From NCBI RefSeq assembly GCF_000972845.2, contig NC_040021.1, positions 9,963,291 to 10,027,290 on the forward strand: 64,000 nucleotides of DNA, given 5' to 3'. Position 1 is the stretch's first letter. The number at the start of each line of letters is the position of its first letter. A program made the translations under genes and the position numbers. A model generated the notes under the pieces. The model was given only the letters and a program-made list of their open reading frames with translations, had not been told where the DNA came from and searched no databases. This DNA is from Larimichthys crocea (Eukaryota; Chordata; Actinopteri; Sciaenidae). This document shows positions 24,201-33,569 of this stretch, piece after piece.

Positions 24201-27200
24201 CTTAACATAAATATATATAAAAGACTGTGTGAAAGACAGCGAGAGACTTTCATGTTTGCTCCAGTGGCCATTGGCATGAAACAGTTATGGTTACCCTTAG
24301 ATTTACATTTCTATGTTGATAAACTATAAACTATAACTTACAGATAAACAAGTTGTTGTCAGATCTCTGTGTAATACATATGACAGTAATCAGCCCCTGC
24401 TTATAAGACTAAGAATCTGCCGCTGTGCAGTCTGAGTGTACCCTATCTGAGAGTCAATGTGAAAAACAACAGCTGTAGCCGAGGAGGACTGGGGGGATGG
24501 TAGAAGACGTAGAGAAGTGAAACAGTGGACAGACTGTGGGGCTCTTTCAGCATAACTTGGACTTGTTACCGTAAGAACTCTTTTCCTTTGCCTTGCAAAC
24601 GTGTTTGCACATTTTAATTTGTATTACTCTAACACAAATGTGCATGTGCATACATATAAATCCTGCCTCTAACATCTTTATTTACATTTTTTAAAGCTGT
24701 TACTCTAACACAACCTAAATATAACTTTATCCTAGTAAAGAAATGTGGCAGAAATACAGTGTGTATATATATATAGTTAAAGTTACATAGTTATATTGTA
24801 ACTATACATAGCTGGAGCAAACACCTTGACTACAAAATGGTAACAGGGGGTGTTTCCCAATATACTCACGGAGAACGTTAGCAATTGGCTGAGAAAAACA
24901 TCTAGAAATTGGACATAATGAATCAAACAAGCTTGTTTACAGTACAAGCAGAAAGTAAGACACCTCCCATGTGCCATACTGGTCAAGTTTTAATAACATA
25001 GACAAAATTTTACAAAATGACACCGCACACCGGTGGATTACCATTATCAACTAAGTTAGATGTCTCTATGAACTCTATCGTAAATTTCGTTCCTCTGATT
25101 ATAATCTCACTCTTTGTTATTAAATTTGTCATTCCCCAATTGCACCAAGCATTTCATGCAAAAATACTCACAGTACAGAAGCACACATGCAGGTCATATG
25201 CAGACTGAACTCACCATGGCAAGGAGGAAGCGGAGCACCACAAAGAAATAGTAGTTTCCAGAGAACGCTACAGCCACCCCAAGTCCAAACTGACAGAGGC
25301 TGGTGAACATCAGAATCTTAACACGACCAACTCTGGTGGAGAGAGAGTCAACGTGTTCAAGTAAACAATGCATTAAATAAAGGATCATTTCATTGTTTAG
25401 GTTTTGTTTATATAGTTCAATTTTTTATCAATCAAGCTAAGCTTAGGTCCAACACCAATATTCTCTAGAGATGTTCACCTGCTCAGTGTAACTCACAGCC
25501 ACTAAACTTGACCCCACAATGAGAGCCACAGCTCTTGACGATGCTGAGCCCATAAAAGCATTCAACCACTGGTCATGGTGGATATTATTATGATCAAGAT
25601 ACAGTCAGGTGAACTGATAATGAACGCATCCATAATAAACATCGGCACCAGTACCAACACTCTCGTGGTGAGGCAGCAGATTGCAACCTCCTTGCTTCAC
25701 ACTCTGGTTTCAAGAAACCACGGTGGTGGCTGCGAAACACACAAAATACATGTAAGGTCTATCTAGAGCCAGTGTTTAGTTTAGTCATTCTGGGCTACTG
25801 TAGAAACATGGTGGTTCGACATGGCAGACTCCATGTAAGAGGACCCACTCTCTGTAGATATGAAAGGATCATTTTAGGGTAACAAAGACACAGTGATTGT
25901 TACTTTCAGATACACTGATGTAAAATAGATCCTCTGAAATGTTACACACCGGACCTTTAATCCTTACCTTCTCTATCTTAACTCTGTTAGAGGGATCTAT
26001 TTTATATGGTTGGGCAGATCTCAAACCTTCATCCGACTAAAGTCCTACTTCTAAACGCTGACTGCTTCAGTCTTGGCTGAACAGCTGGCTGCTGTTTGAC
26101 CAGATCACCTGATCCGCCCTAGTATTTACCGGCTACTCTTATCTATTCGTTCTCCCTTTCTTTGATTCCGTAATCCAAACATCATCCACACCAACCATAA
26201 ACTTTTAGTACTTGACTATCACATTCACCATCCCTCTCCTACAACTCCATGTTTATGAGGTTACCGTGGGTGCACGCTCAGTCCTGTGCTCACACATCAA
26301 TCACTGAGAATGCTGAGGCACAAGTGCAACAAAGTTCTGGCTACATGTATGAAGGGATAATAGAGGCAGGCTCTCTCAGCCACAGCCCTGCTTACCTGTC
26401 AGCCAGGTCTCCAAACAGCAGTGCTCCAATCAGCACCCCCAGCATGAAGGTGGGCTGGCACAGTTTGGCTAACCACTCTTTCTCACACACCAAGTCCCAG
26501 TCCGTCACTATGCTTTGTTGAATTTCACTGCGGTCGTAAGCAAAGTTCTTATCACAGGCTCTCACTGTCTTGTTGCCATCAAAGTCGTATGTAAAGTCTA
26601 TCGGGTTGATGCGTAAGGCGACACGGCACCGGCTGAGCTCCCACTGTTCTCCATCAGTCGTCCTCACCACCATGGGTCCATTCTTTGTATTGAAGGATGG
26701 CAGGAATTCTTCCAGACTGGATCCTGTCAGGTTACCATACAGGACATTTGTAATGTTGGGCACGCCGCACACAAAGTTTGGCGTCTCCACTAAGAAAACA
26801 GAGGCCAGGTAGTGGATCCCACAGGCTGTGGCCTGGAAGACAGCTGCAAAGTACAGACATGCCTGAAACCTGGAGAGAAAGAAAATGTGTTAAAAATATG
26901 CTGACACCAGAGCTCGAGATTAGATTCTAAGAGATTTGGCAGCAATTTCATATTCAACAGATAAACTGCAAAAAGGTAACCATAACAACTCATCATTCAA
27001 AATCCTGTATTGTTTACAATGCTGCCCCTGCCCAGGAGTTACAGTGATTAGTCAAAATGAATGAAACATTTTCTGTGATTGATCGTCTTGAAATGTAATT
27101 GTTCCTTTCTACAACAAACATGTCGTGGTGGTGGGAACAACAATAATTTGTTATGCAAGACAAACTGCACAAACAACACATTAACTGGATGTTTTGTGGG

Positions 27201-27694
27201 GATGAATTGAACACTTTTTATTACTTTGATTAGAAACATTCCCTGCAAATGACATTCTGCCATTGTTAACCTTTCAGCACACGTGTGATTACTTAAAAAT
27301 GAGATAAACACAATTCTAAGAATTGAAATAGATGGTTTTTTAAACAAAATATACAAAAGAAACACAAACCATCCTGTTAGTGAAGACTCCTTCAGTAAAC
27401 ACAGACATATGGTAAAACAGAAACATATCAAAGTAGCCCAAAAACATTGTGCAAAACTTATGAAATGTAAATAAGATGAGATCTTGGTGTTTGTTTTTAA
27501 AAAACGCGTCTGTACCGTGGAACAAAAATAACTTATTCCAAAACTACCCAACTGGCTGCTGATGAAAATAACCCCGAACTTATTCACACAGCAGAGGAAA
27601 ACAGTCCAACTTAGTAAGCCGAAGGCGATAAAAACACAAATGCTTGATACCTTTTAAAATGTCCAAGCTCGTCGAATATTCGCTCCACGGTCAT
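18047..27694 (-). CDS. slc22a16: SLC22A16-like organic cation/carnitine transporter, complete
   Basis: Plasma-membrane major facilitator superfamily (MFS) transporter; human SLC22A16 (CT2/OCT6) carries L-carnitine and some cations, so the same substrates are inferred here. Eight exons (27694-27651, 26869-26396, 25332-25215, 23555-22997, 22212-22085, 18882-18773, 18526-18427, 18229-18047) total 1716 bp, or 571 residues; human is about 577. TM1 spans about 18-40. A large extracellular loop follows, with several Cys and sequons at N53 and N61. MFS motifs are GDLADRVGR at 168-176 and MDRIGRKK at 413-420, and the SLC22 PETPFY motif is at 284-289. Exon 4 shares long blocks with human SLC22A16 (ALTGYLVR, LGGNQY). 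The C-terminus is charged and cytosolic. The start ATG has A at -3. Intron 5 is the longest, at 3.2 kb. Other SLC22 members are less similar by memory, but no alignment was run. Confidence 0.93.
18427..18526 (-). CDS. slc22a16: slc22a16 exon 7
   Basis: 100 bp, residues 478-511. The acceptor is CTCCCTGCAG| and the donor CCTCAG|GTACTT. It encodes RSLAVGSGSMMCRVGSVVAP and ends YLPQ, like human RSLAVGSGSM and FIPQ. Confidence 0.93.
18773..18882 (-). CDS. slc22a16: slc22a16 exon 6
   Basis: 110 bp, residues 442-477. The acceptor is CTTTCCACAG| and the donor CATCAG|GTAGG. It encodes DIEVLAIALSMTGKFAIAI and then AFGLIYLYTCELYPTII, matching human GKFAIGAAFGLIYLYTAEL. Confidence 0.93.
19096..19180 (+). 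repeat. Interstitial telomeric-type (TTAGGG)n array
   Basis: About 14 tandem TTAGGG units over 85 bp, nearly perfect; one unit near 19150 lacks its A (GGGTTGGG). It lies inside an slc22a16 intron, so it is an internal tract and not a chromosome end. Confidence 0.97.
19179..19211. repeat. 14-bp perfect hairpin abutting the TTAGGG array
   Basis: TTAGTTCATGTCAG (19179-19192), loop CAGCA, then CTGACATGAACTAA (19198-19211). The left arm shares its TTAG with the last telomeric repeat. Confidence 0.9.
19726..19793 (+). repeat. Retroelement 3' tail
   Basis: GCATTTCATTGTCCAAGTAC, then CAATGACGATAAAGCTGAAT and a TCTAA-type end. It resembles the common fish retroelement tail that reads 'caatgacaataaagttgaatctaatctaat'. 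Only the tail is recognisable. Confidence 0.5.
20188..20231. repeat. Perfect 19-bp hairpin, 6-nt loop
   Basis: Arm CTTGTTTGACTTGAATTTT (20188-20206), loop CTGTGT, then its exact reverse complement (20213-20231). Lies in slc22a16 intron 5. The stem is short for a typical microRNA precursor. Confidence 0.9.
20352..20575. mobile_element. Diverged MITE-like repeat (family B copy 1)
   Basis: The left end reads AACATTTTGGGAAAACTGCT and the right end ACTCTCATCTGACTCTCAGC ... GCTAAATGTT, roughly inverted to each other. The same family appears at 40452 and 50980 and begins at 63924. I remember the consensus (aacattttgggaaatacgcttatt... tctcatctaactctcgg) from many teleost genomes. Confidence 0.55.
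22085..22212 (-). CDS. slc22a16: slc22a16 exon 5
   Basis: 128 bp, residues 399-441. The acceptor is GTTTCCAG|. For the donor I chose CCTCCT|GTATGT over the nearer GTACCT because it is stronger and keeps the reading frame with exon 6, giving VVPP-DIEVLA against human VIPQKHYILG. It encodes VELPSYLVGCFAMDRIGRKK. Confidence 0.85.
22213..22996 (-). other. slc22a16: slc22a16 intron 4
   Basis: 784 bp of non-coding sequence; nothing notable recognised. Confidence 0.8.
22997..23555 (-). CDS. slc22a16: slc22a16 exon 4 (TM4-TM7 and cytosolic loop)
   Basis: 559 bp, residues 213-398. The acceptor is GATTTTCTCAG| and the donor GTTG|GTAAGT. It encodes SSGYLVVVFVYVTEFTG, ALTGYLVRVWW, the PETPFY motif, a charged intracellular loop (about 290-350) and LGYYVFSLGSVNLGGNQY, the best match to human SLC22A16. 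Confidence 0.95.
23556..25214 (-). other. slc22a16: slc22a16 intron 3
   Basis: 1.66 kb. On the coding strand the end next to exon 4 is strongly pyrimidine-rich (about 23570-23710, read as GA-rich on plus). No exon or recognised transposon seen. Confidence 0.8.
25215..25332 (-). CDS. slc22a16: slc22a16 exon 3
   Basis: 118 bp, residues 173-212. The acceptor is CTCCACCAG| and the donor CCATG|GTGAG. It completes the first MFS motif (DRVGR) and encodes TM3 to TM4, ending LRFLLAM as in human (ARFFLAM). Confidence 0.92.
25333..26395 (-). other. slc22a16: slc22a16 intron 2
   Basis: 1.06 kb, of which about 300 bp is the dispersed repeat listed separately. The remainder is unremarkable. Confidence 0.8.
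25655..25962 (+). mobile_element. Teleost short interspersed repeat
   Basis: Recognisable blocks are GCAGATTGCAACCTCCTTGC, CTAGAGCCAGTGTTTAGTTT, TTCTGGGCTACTGTAGAAAC, ATGGCAGACTCCATG and the end TTACACACCGGACCTTTAA. I recall this as a very common percomorph repeat (gggctactgtagaaacatggcgg ... cacactggacctttaa), probably a non-autonomous element. It lies within slc22a16 intron 2. The class is not certain. Confidence 0.6.
26396..26869 (-). CDS. slc22a16: slc22a16 exon 2 (TM1, extracellular loop, TM2)
   Basis: 474 bp, residues 15-172. The acceptor is TTTCTCTCCAG| and the donor GACAG|GTAAG. It carries GIHYLASVF of TM1, the glycosylated Cys-rich loop (NIT, NLT and NKT sequons), WDLVCEKEWLAKL and the start of the GDLADR motif. 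Confidence 0.93.
26870..27650 (-). other. slc22a16: slc22a16 intron 1
   Basis: 781 bp between a GTATCA donor and a CTCTCCAG acceptor. It contains a 179-codon open frame on the minus strand that I reject as chance. No repeat recognised. Confidence 0.8.
27651..27694 (-). CDS. slc22a16: slc22a16 exon 1 (start codon)
   Basis: 44 bp encoding MTVERIFDELGHFK plus two bases of Arg, with donor AAAAG|GTATCA. The ...GHFxR end matches the start of human SLC22A16 (HVGHFGRFQ). Too short to be seen as an ORF on its own. Confidence 0.88.
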
Positions 27695-27828
27695 TTTTTT
27701 TTTTCCTCACGGTGAGTTTGTGCGTCGAGGCTCCCGGTGCGTCTCTGTCTCTCTCCACGGGCGGACAGCAGCGGATCCTGAGTGATAAACTCTGGCTTTC
27801 GCAGAGAGGAGTGAGGGTAGGAGGGGCG

Positions 27829-27862
<34 letters not shown>

Positions 27863-27874
27863 CACACACACACA
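27829..27874 (+). repeat. (CA)n microsatellite upstream of slc22a16
   Basis: About 23 CA units with one CG interruption, about 135 bp upstream of the slc22a16 start codon, so within its 5' UTR or promoter. Confidence 0.95.
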
Positions 27875-30800
27875 GGGTCCCCTTTCAAGCGGCTTAAGCC
27901 AAAGATGATGTTTTGGAACGTCACAGGAAAAAAGTAAGTTGTGTTTGTTGCTCATGTGTGTGTTTTACATCATTTCACCTCTTTGAATGAGATCAACTGG
28001 TTCACATTGAATATAAATGGGCCTTTGATTACATCACACATTCTCATATACTGAAGTAATCAAAGCAAAAGTGCAAAGTGTCCTTCCAGAAACAGACAGG
28101 TTGTCATGATTGAATCCTGCGAGAGCTTTTTCTTCTTCTCTGGATAAACTCTCTAAGATAGTGATGTCGACAACAGCCTGGAAACAAAACTGTTTACTCT
28201 GTTGTAAATATTATGCCCTTGCATAACATCCACATGTGTAACACTTGGGCCTCTGTAGCTATGGAGCTGCATTTCTTTTAAGGTTTAACCCTGGTGTAAA
28301 GAATGAACCATGAGGAATGGGAGTTTCTCATTCAGAGTTAAGCTTATTTCATCCAACTTAGAGTCCAAACCCCCCAAAAATATTATATTTACTATAAATT
28401 TAGCTTAAGAAAAGCAGCAACTTCTCACATGTGACAAGACTGTGAAATGTTTTGATCATTAGTTTTCTGGTGATGAACTAATCAATAATAATCATTTTCA
28501 GCTCCACTCAAAACACAGAAACTAGATACAACATGAAATGCTGACCTGAGTTGTGTGTGCATGTAGTCCTCATGTGACCCTTTATGCCACACAAGTTTAG
28601 AAGAATGTACAGTACAAAGCTTATCTGTGTGTGTGCTCATTTCTGACACAAACACCTCTCGAACTCAAAGCCAAACCTATTTCTCTGCCTCTGCGAGCGC
28701 TCCTATTAATAATTGATAGTGCAGTACTTGTGGCTGTGTTGACTTACTGCACCTTGCCTTGGCTGGATTTAGCAGGATTACAACTACAAACTATGAGTGT
28801 TTGCTTTGGCCATCACACTGACTGACCATCTGCTCCTTGTGCTCCGATGGGAAATAATCAAACATTAGTGGTATCATTGAAAGAGGCAATTCATGCTGAC
28901 AAATTAAACCTTATCTTCTGTATATTTATTGTTTTAGGTGTTATATTTAGACACACAAATCATTTACAACGTGTTAATGAGAGCGTAGTCCGCTTTCTAG
29001 CGGCTTGCTTTACAACACGAGACATTTATTAATGGCAAGGACAGATGTTGGTGCCATAAATCAGACAGCACAAGCAGGGCTGTCGTCTTCCACATGTATG
29101 CTGGACATTGATGCTAGACACCACAGACCATAAAATTATATTTTATAGCTTATAAACTATTATTATATCTGGAACTGTAGCTGTTTAGAAGTATTAAATC
29201 CAGCGCACACTGTTGACAGTGTGTTCGTGACCATCGGAGCCGACTTTCTCTCCCTCCTACTGACCTGTCAGCTTTTGTCCACATCCTTACTTGTTTTCAG
29301 AGGTATTAAAAGGAAGCTGATAAAACTGTGTCATGTGTCACTAAGGATAAAAGGTGCTTATCCTTATTGAGGGTTGCTTTAATGCATGTCCTGTTCTGTT
29401 TGTTTAAGGTGTGGAGGAGAGACATTTGAGGAGATTTGTTTCACGGCCTCAGATATATACACACTCTTATTCAGTGTGGAGTTACTAAATCAGTTTGTGG
29501 CTTACTTGCGACTTATTGGTTCATGGTTTTTCCTGTGTGTGATGTGATTACAGTGAAGGGATTAAAGCAAACAAAGTTTTAAGCGTGGATTATTGTGGGT
29601 TTGAGTCTGTACACATTTTTTCTTTTCTTTTTTGGAAAAATCAGACTTTATGAACTTTTTATGCCGGGTGGTATTTTGTGCCCTAGCTGAAAGCAAACAC
29701 ACACCAATATTCACCTGGTCCTGTCACAACTGGCTGCTTTCCACTGAGCGGTCTCAGCATGTTTTTCTCCAGGAAAAAAAGGGCCTTTATTTTACTGAGC
29801 AGATTAACCTATTTCAATCCAGTTTTATCTAGTTTTTACTCGGTCCGTTGTGAAACCTGCATACACTGCAGCACGTATCAGCAGACCTGATGTTTGTTTA
29901 CAAGATACCATCGAGTAAATTCTTCCTGCAAGCACTCTTTATCTTTCATTTCAAAACCTAAAAAGGAATTTTCTAACATGTAAACCTACCTCACATCGTT
30001 TTATAGCCTATAATCACATTGTGTGCAATTTTGTCATTGTGTGAGCCTGTGCTTGGTTTACACGTTGCTTCTTGTAATTTGGATGTTAATTGTCTTGTTG
30101 CTCTGCACTCCACTCCTTATTCCCAGGAGGTTCAATTTACTTTGTCATTGGTACCATTTGTACTGCATGTATGCCACAGTAAAGAATCAAACGGTAGCTC
30201 ACTCCAAAGTAGCACAACCCCTTTATAAAGGTATCTAATCTGAGTTAACAGTGGCCTCTCTGCCTGACCTCTGTTTGAGGTCAAGTCTACATGACCTGTG
30301 ATCTTAGACCTCATTTTGATAGGAGAGAAAAATAAGTGAGCAGGCATTAATGCATCCCATATGGCTGCAGACTTTGGCCAAATCCTGAAATCATTGCAAT
30401 GTGTGTAATGCGGTCAACAAAGAAGAAGAAGAAAAAAAAAACACCTTGTGTTCAATCCAAAAAAAAAAGCCACAACAGAAACATGGTTTCTGTTTGTGTG
30501 CCATACACAACAAATGTCTGGCATACTGAGTAACTCAGTTTTCAGGATGAAAGTCAGATTTTGTGTATAGACAAGCACAAAACAGTCATGCAAACTCACT
30601 TCATGTACACATGTCAAACAACAGAACCTGAGCTTTGTGATATATTTTTTTTTTTTACATGGAGGCCCGTCCATAACAGGGTTCATTCTTTCTGGATTCC
30701 CTCATCGCTTCCAGTACCATTAAATTACAGTTTGACCTACATCACTTCAGGCAGTCACAGACCTAGTTTGTGCTGTAATCCATTCCATATGGAGTTGATA

Positions 30801-31643
30801 AAGTATTCATGACCTACCACTGGGTGGCAGTAGAGATTGTCCAGCATCCATTTCATTTGAGCTGTAAGTACTAAAGTAGGTGTTAACTGTGTTAAAGTAA
30901 TTCATACACCATTTTAAAACCCAGAAAATGGCATATACTTTCCAAATGCATTTTAAATTAACCTCCAAGCCTTCTGAAGCTTACTATTTAAAGGAAAACG
31001 CCACTTATCAGGCACATGACTAATAAACAGCTGAATGGATTCAAAAGTAAATAGCAATTACATACATTTCCATGGCAACAAGATTGCCAGTGAATGGTAA
31101 TATATAAATGACATGGTCAGTGCATACATACAATGATGAAGCAGGCAAACAGGATCAGTTTAATATTTATTTACAAGAATAAAGTCTAAAGGCTTACAGC
31201 TTCCAGGACCATGAGACAGGGAAGAGTCAAAAAAACATCAGGCAAGGTTCAAAAGACAGCGAGGTAACAGGTTAATAAATACAGATAATAGTTTATGCAT
31301 AAGATAAGTGGTAACTTTGACAATGACTTAGTGAAAAAGGGGTTGTTTAATATCTGCAGGAGTGATAAAGGATTTAGATGCAGGGTAAGGAGGTGGGTGG
31401 AGAAGGCCAGGCAACTACCAGAAGAGATGAGGTAGATGGGAACAGGTGTGTAGATGGGTGGGGCTGCCAGATGAGGGGCAAAGGAGGGGGAAGGTAATGG
31501 CAATGAAGGGACCTGGGGAATATGTGGACATGGAGACAGACTGTGACAATACAATCAAAAACAGACTTTTCATACAGGGTCTGACTGAGAATTTGATTGG
31601 TTCAATCGTTACTGTCATCATTTACCATCATATTACTGTCCTA

Positions 31644-31646
<3 letters not shown>

Positions 31647-31674
<28 letters not shown>
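31647..31674 (+). repeat. Poly(A) run, 28 bases
   Basis: A pure A tract in the intergenic spacer. It could be the tail of an old retroposed sequence, but no recognisable body precedes it. Confidence 0.9.
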
Positions 31675-31675
<1 letters not shown>

Positions 31676-33080
31676 GTAAAGAAAAAACTGTGTCTCTCTC
31701 CAACTAAATGGTACTTTCACAAATCACATGAATGTTCTGATGTATGTTTATTGTCCCCAGAAACCAAAATAATAAAAGTAAGTTGCATTCCTTATATGAA
31801 TACACCTCCCGTGTGTGCACTCATTAACTGGGAGGATGGGGAAGTATTATTTTTACTCCAGAGAGGGCAGTAGAGAGCTACTTATAATACAGATATCTGA
31901 ACACAAAGGTTTGTCATTGATTCGAAACAGCAGAGAGAAGACAGTCTTATCATTATCCTGCATTCAGTTTTTTTTAGAATAAACTCTGTCATGGTTCTTT
32001 GTGAAGCCAATTTCAAATCAAAGTGTTGTGAGTAGTCCCCCCACCCCATCCAAAAATCATCCAATATCTGCTTTGGCAGACTTGATAAAATTATGTCGTC
32101 CTCTTTCAGTCTCAAATATCAATAGCATATTTAATAAAACCCAAGGAGGAACCCTAATTATTAATGTGTTTTTGTAATTACAAGCAGATTTAGTTGTCTT
32201 TGGTGGGAAATCAGTGACAAAGTTAATGAAGTAACTTGAGAAGACGATGATGCCAGTGTTGGCTTACAAGTTAATTTCTATAGAGAATTTTTGCCAAGGA
32301 AAACAAAAACACAGAAGTTTCAGCAAGTTGCCAGAGATTTCAAGAACTAAGCGATTAGTGGCAATAACAGAACAATTCATTTAGGAATGAATGCAGTACT
32401 GGAGATAACACCATACGGGCTCTAATGATTCGATTGTTTAGTTTATTTAGTTTTATAAATGAAAACTGCTGCCAGCAAAAGGCAAAACATGCTTCAAAAC
32501 TGATGAATTTAATAAAAATGTTTGTGGGAAGAAATAAAATGTTGTCATTATAATACATTTTGCAGCAAAAGAAAAAAGAAAAAGAAAAAAGAAAAGTCTT
32601 GAGCATGAATCTGAACAATATTATCCACTGTGCAAATCCAGGCTATGCTGTCCTGTTCAGTGAGAGACTGAGAGGGACCTGCATGGACCCGTAGCGCAGA
32701 CCCTGCCCATATCTAGAGTTACAAAGTAACTCGAGAGTCTGCGGGGCGGGGGAGACCCGAGGGAGGGAGGAGAGCAATAGAAGGGCGTGTGTGTTTGTGT
32801 GTGTGTGTGTGTGATGTGAGTCTGAAAAAAGAAAGCAAATCAAAGGGGCGTGTGTGTTTGGGGGGAAAGGGGCACTTTAGAGTGTGAGGAGGGAGTTCCC
32901 AAAGTTTTCAAAGAGGGCGGCACACATTGTACTTCTGAAACTGTTTTGCAGAGCCTCATGACACATACACACACATTCACACACACACACCAGCATGCAC
33001 CAAATGATTCGGGTTGGGATGCAGGCACACACACGTGTGTTGCTTTGTGAGCAGATGCCTAATGGTGCACATGAATGAGA

Positions 33081-33104
33081 GAAGAGAAGAGAAGAGAAGA
33101 GAAG
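33081..33104 (+). repeat. (AGAGA/GAGAA)n pentanucleotide tract
   Basis: Four to five units of a purine-only pentanucleotide about 130 bp before the mettl24 start codon, in the likely 5' UTR or promoter. Confidence 0.85.
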
Positions 33105-33186
33105 TCTTTGATAAAAAGGAGAAGGAGGATGGGATAAAAAATTTAAAAAAAAGCAAAGGGCAAACCAACAATTAGTAGTTGAGGAG

Positions 33187-33195
33187 ATGGACTGA
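33187..33195 (+). promoter_or_regulatory. mettl24: Minimal upstream ORF before mettl24
   Basis: ATG GAC TGA, 44 bp before the first candidate mettl24 ATG. Matters only if the transcript starts upstream of it, which is not known. Confidence 0.3.
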
Positions 33196-33230
33196 GGCGA
33201 GCCAGAGAGACAAAGTGGACAAAACAGTGG

Positions 33231-33569
33231 ATGGACATGGGCAGAGAGCAGCTCACCCTGGGACTGCTGCTGCGTTTGGGTATTCTGCTGACTGTTGTGT
33301 TCGTGTGTCTTCATGTTTACCTGGAAACAGCCAGGCAGGGAGCACCTGCAGCCCAGGCATCGGGACGTCCCACCCAGTCTAGTCAGAACCGGGGCCGACA
33401 AAGCAGAACCAAACAGGTCTCTGCAGAGACGGAGGAGCAGGACAGGAGCGTTAAAAGGAGAGTCTCCTATGTTCGGACACTGAAGAAGGACAGCCCAGTT
33501 AGGAAGAGGGATGAAGACAGAGAGGTCCTCTCACCACAATGCTGCCCTCCACCCAGGCCACGTAGAAAG
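33231..33569 (+). CDS. mettl24: mettl24 exon 1 (start codon, signal anchor)
   Basis: 339 bp, residues 1-113, donor AGAAAG|GTATGT. Encodes the N-terminal membrane helix and a basic, disordered linker ending [10 protein letters not shown], as the human exon ends in PRRK. Two in-frame ATGs are six bases apart. Confidence 0.88.

Larger units (their letters stand above)
27695..33230. other. Divergent spacer between slc22a16 and mettl24
   Basis: 5.5 kb containing both presumptive promoters. Next to slc22a16 are a (CA)n tract (27829-27874) and a GC-richer segment at about 27700-27830. Next to mettl24 are G-rich, GA-rich and TG tracts at about 32700-33110, including a GAGAA pentanucleotide array. 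The middle holds a run of 28 A at 31647-31674 and no coding exon. No canonical TATA box could be assigned. Confidence 0.65.

Noticed and set aside
27048..27587. 179-codon open frame on minus strand in slc22a16 intron 1
   Set aside because: No homology seen, Phe/Cys-rich AT-driven composition, not needed to link exon 1 to exon 2 of the transporter.
32716..32732. Small hairpin GAGTTAC-AAA-GTAACTC upstream of mettl24
   Set aside because: A 7-bp stem is expected by chance at this scale.
32877..33401. 174-codon open frame on minus strand over the mettl24 start region
   Set aside because: Antisense to the real exon 1 and to simple repeats; sequence is repeat-driven (CVCVC, SLLFSSLL).
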